Assembly: GCA_023055355.1 (NCBI GenBank)
Contig: JALJCS010000024.1
Location: 11,299,501-11,363,500, forward strand
Direction of reading: 5' to 3'
DNA from: Agelaius tricolor
Lineage: Eukaryota > Chordata > Aves > Passeriformes > Icteridae
Length of the DNA: 64,000 nucleotides
Position 1 is the first letter of the stretch. The number at the start of each line of letters is the position of its first letter. Below are positions 59,801 to 64,000 of this stretch, piece after piece. A program made the translations under genes and the position numbers. A model generated the notes under the pieces. It did no database searches. It saw only the letters and a list, made by a program, of their open reading frames with translations, and was not told the origin of the DNA.

Positions 59801-62800
59801 TTCTTATTGGGGTGAAGCAAGGTTAGCAAGATAGCTTACATGAAGGAAGTTAGAAGTAAGTGAGGTGAATCCTACCAAATCTGTCAGCTGGTTATTTTCT
59901 GTGGTGTTGTACATTGGCCTTGCAAATTGCACTGCTGGTTCTGACAGAGGCTCCTACAGGTGATTTAATAAAATACTTGTCCCTTTTGTGCAAAGAAAAT
60001 AAAATGAAGGGAGCAGAAGGAATAGAAATGACTATGACTTGTGTCCTGAGAAAAATTCAGTAAATAATATTCAGCTGTCATTTAGGTAATTAAATGAAAT
60101 AATTTCCTGTCTAGAGAAATTATTAATCAATTAGATTTTTGATGTCTTAATTTGATCTGAGACTGGTAGGAAAAATCAAAGTGCATGGAATTTGCACAAT
60201 GTTGGCAAAACTCTGAGGCTTTGTTCACAGTATTCTACAAACATAAGCTGTATCAAGGTGGAAGCATTGCCTGCAGTGTTCTTGGAAGATCCAAGCTGCA
60301 GTGGCAGAATTTTTAAATATGGATAAAACTTATGATTAAAACAAAAAGCTTTAATGGAGAGGCTTTAATCTTACCAATAATGACAAAAGTCCCTCTGAAT
60401 TAAAGACTGCCCAATTGCAATCAAGCATAATATCAGAAGGATAAGTCTTGAGGCATGTGGATATGGACAGAGAAATACCAAATGCATCCATACTGTGATG
60501 TAGAACTGAAGAGAGGTGCTAAATATGTTTACATTTGACACTGTTAACTATCCTTAAGCAATATTTGCAAAAGCTTTTATAAAGTGCTTGCATCAGGAGG
60601 GAAAATATGATGCCATCTGTTTACCTCACACAAGCATGTTGGTTTGTGGAAACTAGTTATTATGGGTATTATAACTGACTTGACAAGCCAACACCTGTTT
60701 GTTTCTACAAATACCAGTACTGAAGTTTGCACACACTCCCACAGACACAGAGGGGGCTCTCTGAAAAGTAAACTCATGCTGAACAAGAGCAAATAAGACA
60801 GCATCAATACTGGTCACTGTGTAATCTTCATCTTTCCTTACAGATATAAAAGTGAGTCTGTACTCCATCTTCTTAATTTAGAATAATTTCTGTATGATTA
60901 CAATGGCTGTCAATTTTTTAGTTATCTTGTATGTTATGCTTATTTCTCACCACCACAGATGTTGCTAAGATGCCCAAGAGCAGAAATATCATGGTGTAGA
61001 AGCTGGAGGATGAACAAGCTAAGAAAAGTGATGCTTTGGCTGTGTGATGCTCTGAGGCCTCTGCCAGCAGGATGTCTAGATGTGGAGCTCCATAGGCAGA
61101 TGCAAAATTCATGTGTGTGAAAGATAACTCACAAAGGAAGTGGCTACCTATCTGTCTGGAGTTTGTGAGCTATATATATGTTTTTATACATTTTATCCAC
61201 TCTAAAATTGCAGCCAGAAAGATGTCCCAAGCCATCAGTAATTTGAGGGATGAGACCAAGGTAAAGCAAAGCACCTTGGAGAAAACTGATTCCATAGCAA
61301 ATGCTCAAAGAAATGAGGAAAAGGTAACTGCAATACAGTGCCTTTAGTCACACATTTTAAATGCATGGGGATATCTGAAGATGTGCATGAGCTCACAACA
61401 GATTAAAAATCAGAGAACTGAGCTGGGTCCAGCTGGTATAGATCTGGCAGATCTTATTTGTACTCCCTGTTGTGTTCTACCAGTTGGGCATCACTGTGGT
61501 ACAGAACAGAAATAGAAGAAATCGGTTGTGCATAGGAAGGAGAAAAGTTTTAAATTATAGACACTTCTGACTCTTCCCCCTCTATCCCCTTGCTATTTGG
61601 TCATGGCTGGCAAAGGTATGAAACCCTCATAAAACACGGAGTAGTTAGGGAGAAGTTGAGGAGAAATGAAATGAACGGGAAATGAATCTTTTACCTCCCA
61701 GAGAGATTAGATTTCATTATGCTGAGAAGTTTCTCCCATAAGGACTACATTTGTCATCCTGTACAATGAAAACCAGATTTTGACAGTTCCATCTGTAAGT
61801 AACGCTCCACCATGCAAATGCTGAGCTGGGACTCATTGTGCCACAAGAAACAGGTCTGCATTTCTAGAACGACTTTCCACTTTGTCTTACTTGCTCACAG
61901 GTTTTTTTCTATTTCTTTTATTAAGGAAGCTTCTATCCACCATTGTTCAGCAAATAGGATCTCGTCAAGTGCATCATCTTCAACTTGATAGAATTGATTC
62001 AGGTGCTGCATTATATACCAAGTAATTGGAATGACCTAACAGAGAATGTGCCTGCATTTATAAATAGGATTTGAACTCAAATAACATGTAGGAAAGTAAT
62101 AAACTAATCTCCAGATTTCCTGGTAAAGTCTCATTATCATCATCCAACATCACCTTGATTAGGTTGCTCTCTGGGCATAAAATCCAATTTATTACTTTTC
62201 CTTTTAAATAACAAATTATTCTATTTGACTTAGACAGGGGTTTGCAACTGAAAGATTTTGGGACCTGTTTAATAGAGAATGGGATTGTTTTACTAATCTA
62301 TTACTTTTTGTGTTGTAGCATGGCATTGTGACTTGGGAAAATCAGTAATTTTTTAAAGGTTAGCTTTCCAAGTTTCTATTGTCAGACTCTATACAGAAAC
62401 TTTTCTCCTGAAGCTCCCCATACAAAGATGTATTCTTGGTTTTTCACAATACATTTTGAGTATTATCCATTTGAAATTTTCCTTAGATATTTTCTCAAGT
62501 CTATTTTCAAAGTTCAAAAATTTTTCTTCATTATTGCTTTATTACTATAATACAATATATGAGATATGAGAATAGTTATTCAAAGATGTAGAAAGTGATT
62601 TTAGGTTGGATGAGAGCTTAAGGGCTAAGAAATGACCATACCTCTATATTTTGTTTGTATTTAGAACTTTGTTCTCATTGTCTTAGGGAGACCTTTTGCT
62701 GCAAAACAGACTGAGATGTATCACCTTAGCACATGCAAAATAAATGATTAGGGAATTTATGACATGCTTTGGTGTGGAGAACTGTAGAACCTACACATTG

Positions 62801-64000
62801 TCAAGATACAGTCAGATTTCTTTTTTTCTCCTGATTTTTTTGGCTGTGCTATAGTTAGATGAAATGCCAGAACAATGGACCAGAGCTCTGAGGGTTCTGA
62901 AGAGATGCTTGCACTTGTTTGACTTCCATAATTTTCTCACCTCTTTAAGTCTGAACAAGTTCTTGAAATGCTGTCAGGAAAAAAAATTGTCCTTGTCTCT
63001 AAGTAACATAATCATCTGGCCATGTCACCCCAATCTGTTCTCTGCCAGCCATGGCTGTGAGTGATAATTGCTTTTTTCTAATCTCCGGCTGCTAAAAATT
63101 AAGTGGAGTAAGTTTTGTACAGAAGGGGGATCGTTGACAGCCATGAGTCCCTAGAGCTCTGGACTATCAGCAGAACTGCAGTCTGAAACTACAGATAGTG
63201 GCCAAACTTAAAATGTTTATATGTATGGTCTAGACAGTCTCAAGGTTGATTTTGAGTTTTATTAATATCTCAATTTAAAAGTGTATGTGAATACTCTTTT
63301 TTGAATAGAAGTTACAAAAATATGCAGGTCAGCTTTCATAATTATGTGGCTGATTCAATGGGATTTAAATTTTAATATATAAAAGTTTATATATATTATT
63401 TATACCAGCAATTCTTTTTTATGCATTCAGGAAGGCTTTTCAAAAAACTTGAACTTCTGAGTGACAATGTGGAAAATAAGTCCTGAGTCACTTTCAAACA
63501 CTGCAACTTGCATTGACATAACAGAAATCAACCTGCACTCCTCCTGGAGGAGCATAAAGCTTGTATATGTGATGGAACAGCTATGTAGTAACCAGAAATG
63601 TGAATTCATGGAATACCTATAGAGGGATTTATTTCCTGTGCCTTGCTGTTTCTTCTAACACTCTGGTAGTTTTCCCATGCAAACATTCTTAAGATTCCAC
63701 AATATCATTTGTGTTGAAATTTAACCTGATTCATCTAAATTTTTTTCTCTAAGAAGACAGTTACCCAATTTTTTGTCTCAAAATATGAAACTAATTTCTT
63801 TCAGTGCTTCGGCAAGAAAAACATTCTGAAGAGTAACCTACTAAGACACAGAAATATTTGAATACTGTGCTGCTGTACAGGACCTGTCAAAACCCTTAAA
63901 TCAGTGATTCTTCCCAGCACCACTCCTGCAGAGGGGCACCTGGAGTCAATTAGCTCAGATTAAGAGGAAAGAATAGATAGAGGCTCTGCCCTTCCATGGT
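56891..64000. other. Unique AT-rich DNA, no gene supported
   Basis: No gene recognised. Small items are an 11-bp perfect tandem repeat CCACAGATTGT (57431-57452) and a pyrimidine tract (58423-58461). An exon-like interval, 61214-61323, has a plausible acceptor and donor but no recognised protein. The last 75 bases carry CACCTGGAGTCAATTAGCTC and AGGCTCTGCCCTTCCATGG, which might be the start of an LTR cut by the window edge. Confidence 0.5.
58423..58461. repeat. Pyrimidine (CTTT)n-like tract
   Basis: Almost pure C/T on the plus strand with irregular CTTTCTTTC and CTTCC units and a single G. Confidence 0.9.

Noticed and set aside
60918..61112. Minus-strand frame with a hydrophobic, membrane-like segment
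   Set aside because: Only 64 codons, no family recognised, and hydrophobic runs are common by chance in T-rich DNA.
1..64000. tRNA, rRNA, mitochondrial insert or intact provirus
   Set aside because: No tRNA box A/B pair, rRNA-like block, mitochondrial coding stretch or gag/pol/env frame was recognised by reading; a dedicated scan was not possible here.

Overview
This is AT-rich vertebrate nuclear DNA, most likely from a passerine bird. Four things point there: several CR1 LINE fragments with the CR1 3' end (an AATCATAGAATC-type terminus and a TTGGAAGGGACC-type block), an ERVL-type LTR of avian character, a 391-bp solo LTR resembling LTRs abundant in songbirds, and the absence of any primate or rodent SINE or L1. 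No protein-coding gene, rRNA or tRNA could be supported on either strand. Open frames are short, overlap one another, and several are visibly remnants of CR1 reverse transcriptase. The window is best read as a gene desert or the inside of a very long intron.

Layout. 1-2945 is unique sequence. An ERVL-type LTR lies at about 2946-3527, followed by CR1 fragments on the minus strand (4187-4692, 5485-5545, 14500-14550). A long T tract occupies 8174-8260. The largest CR1 remnant (15935-16920, plus strand) still shows the end of the reverse transcriptase and the terminal domain, in several broken frames. 16921-36002 is mostly unique, with a perfect 17-bp hairpin (18212-18252), small tandem duplications, a MIR-like ancient SINE (29725-29830) and an old CR1/L3-like trace (31440-31650). 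A (TTTA)8 microsatellite abuts a CR1 3' end near 36000-36104. A candidate LTR with CCAAT and TATA boxes sits at 38120-38410.

The clearest piece of genome history is at 42614-43470. A minus-strand CR1 copy is split by a complete 391-bp solo LTR (42821-43211) with an exact 6-bp target duplication. A second MIR-like fragment lies at 54918-55000. At 56299-56890 there is an unusual compound repeat: three direct units of about 190 bp carrying TTAGGG-like motifs, plus an inverted copy of part of the unit on the left side. The remainder to 64000 is unique sequence with one weak exon-like candidate (61214-61323).

There is no set of genes acting together here. The content is the record of retroelement insertions, local duplications and low-complexity growth. 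Repeat family names rest on visual recognition of consensus-like stretches and were not checked against a library.
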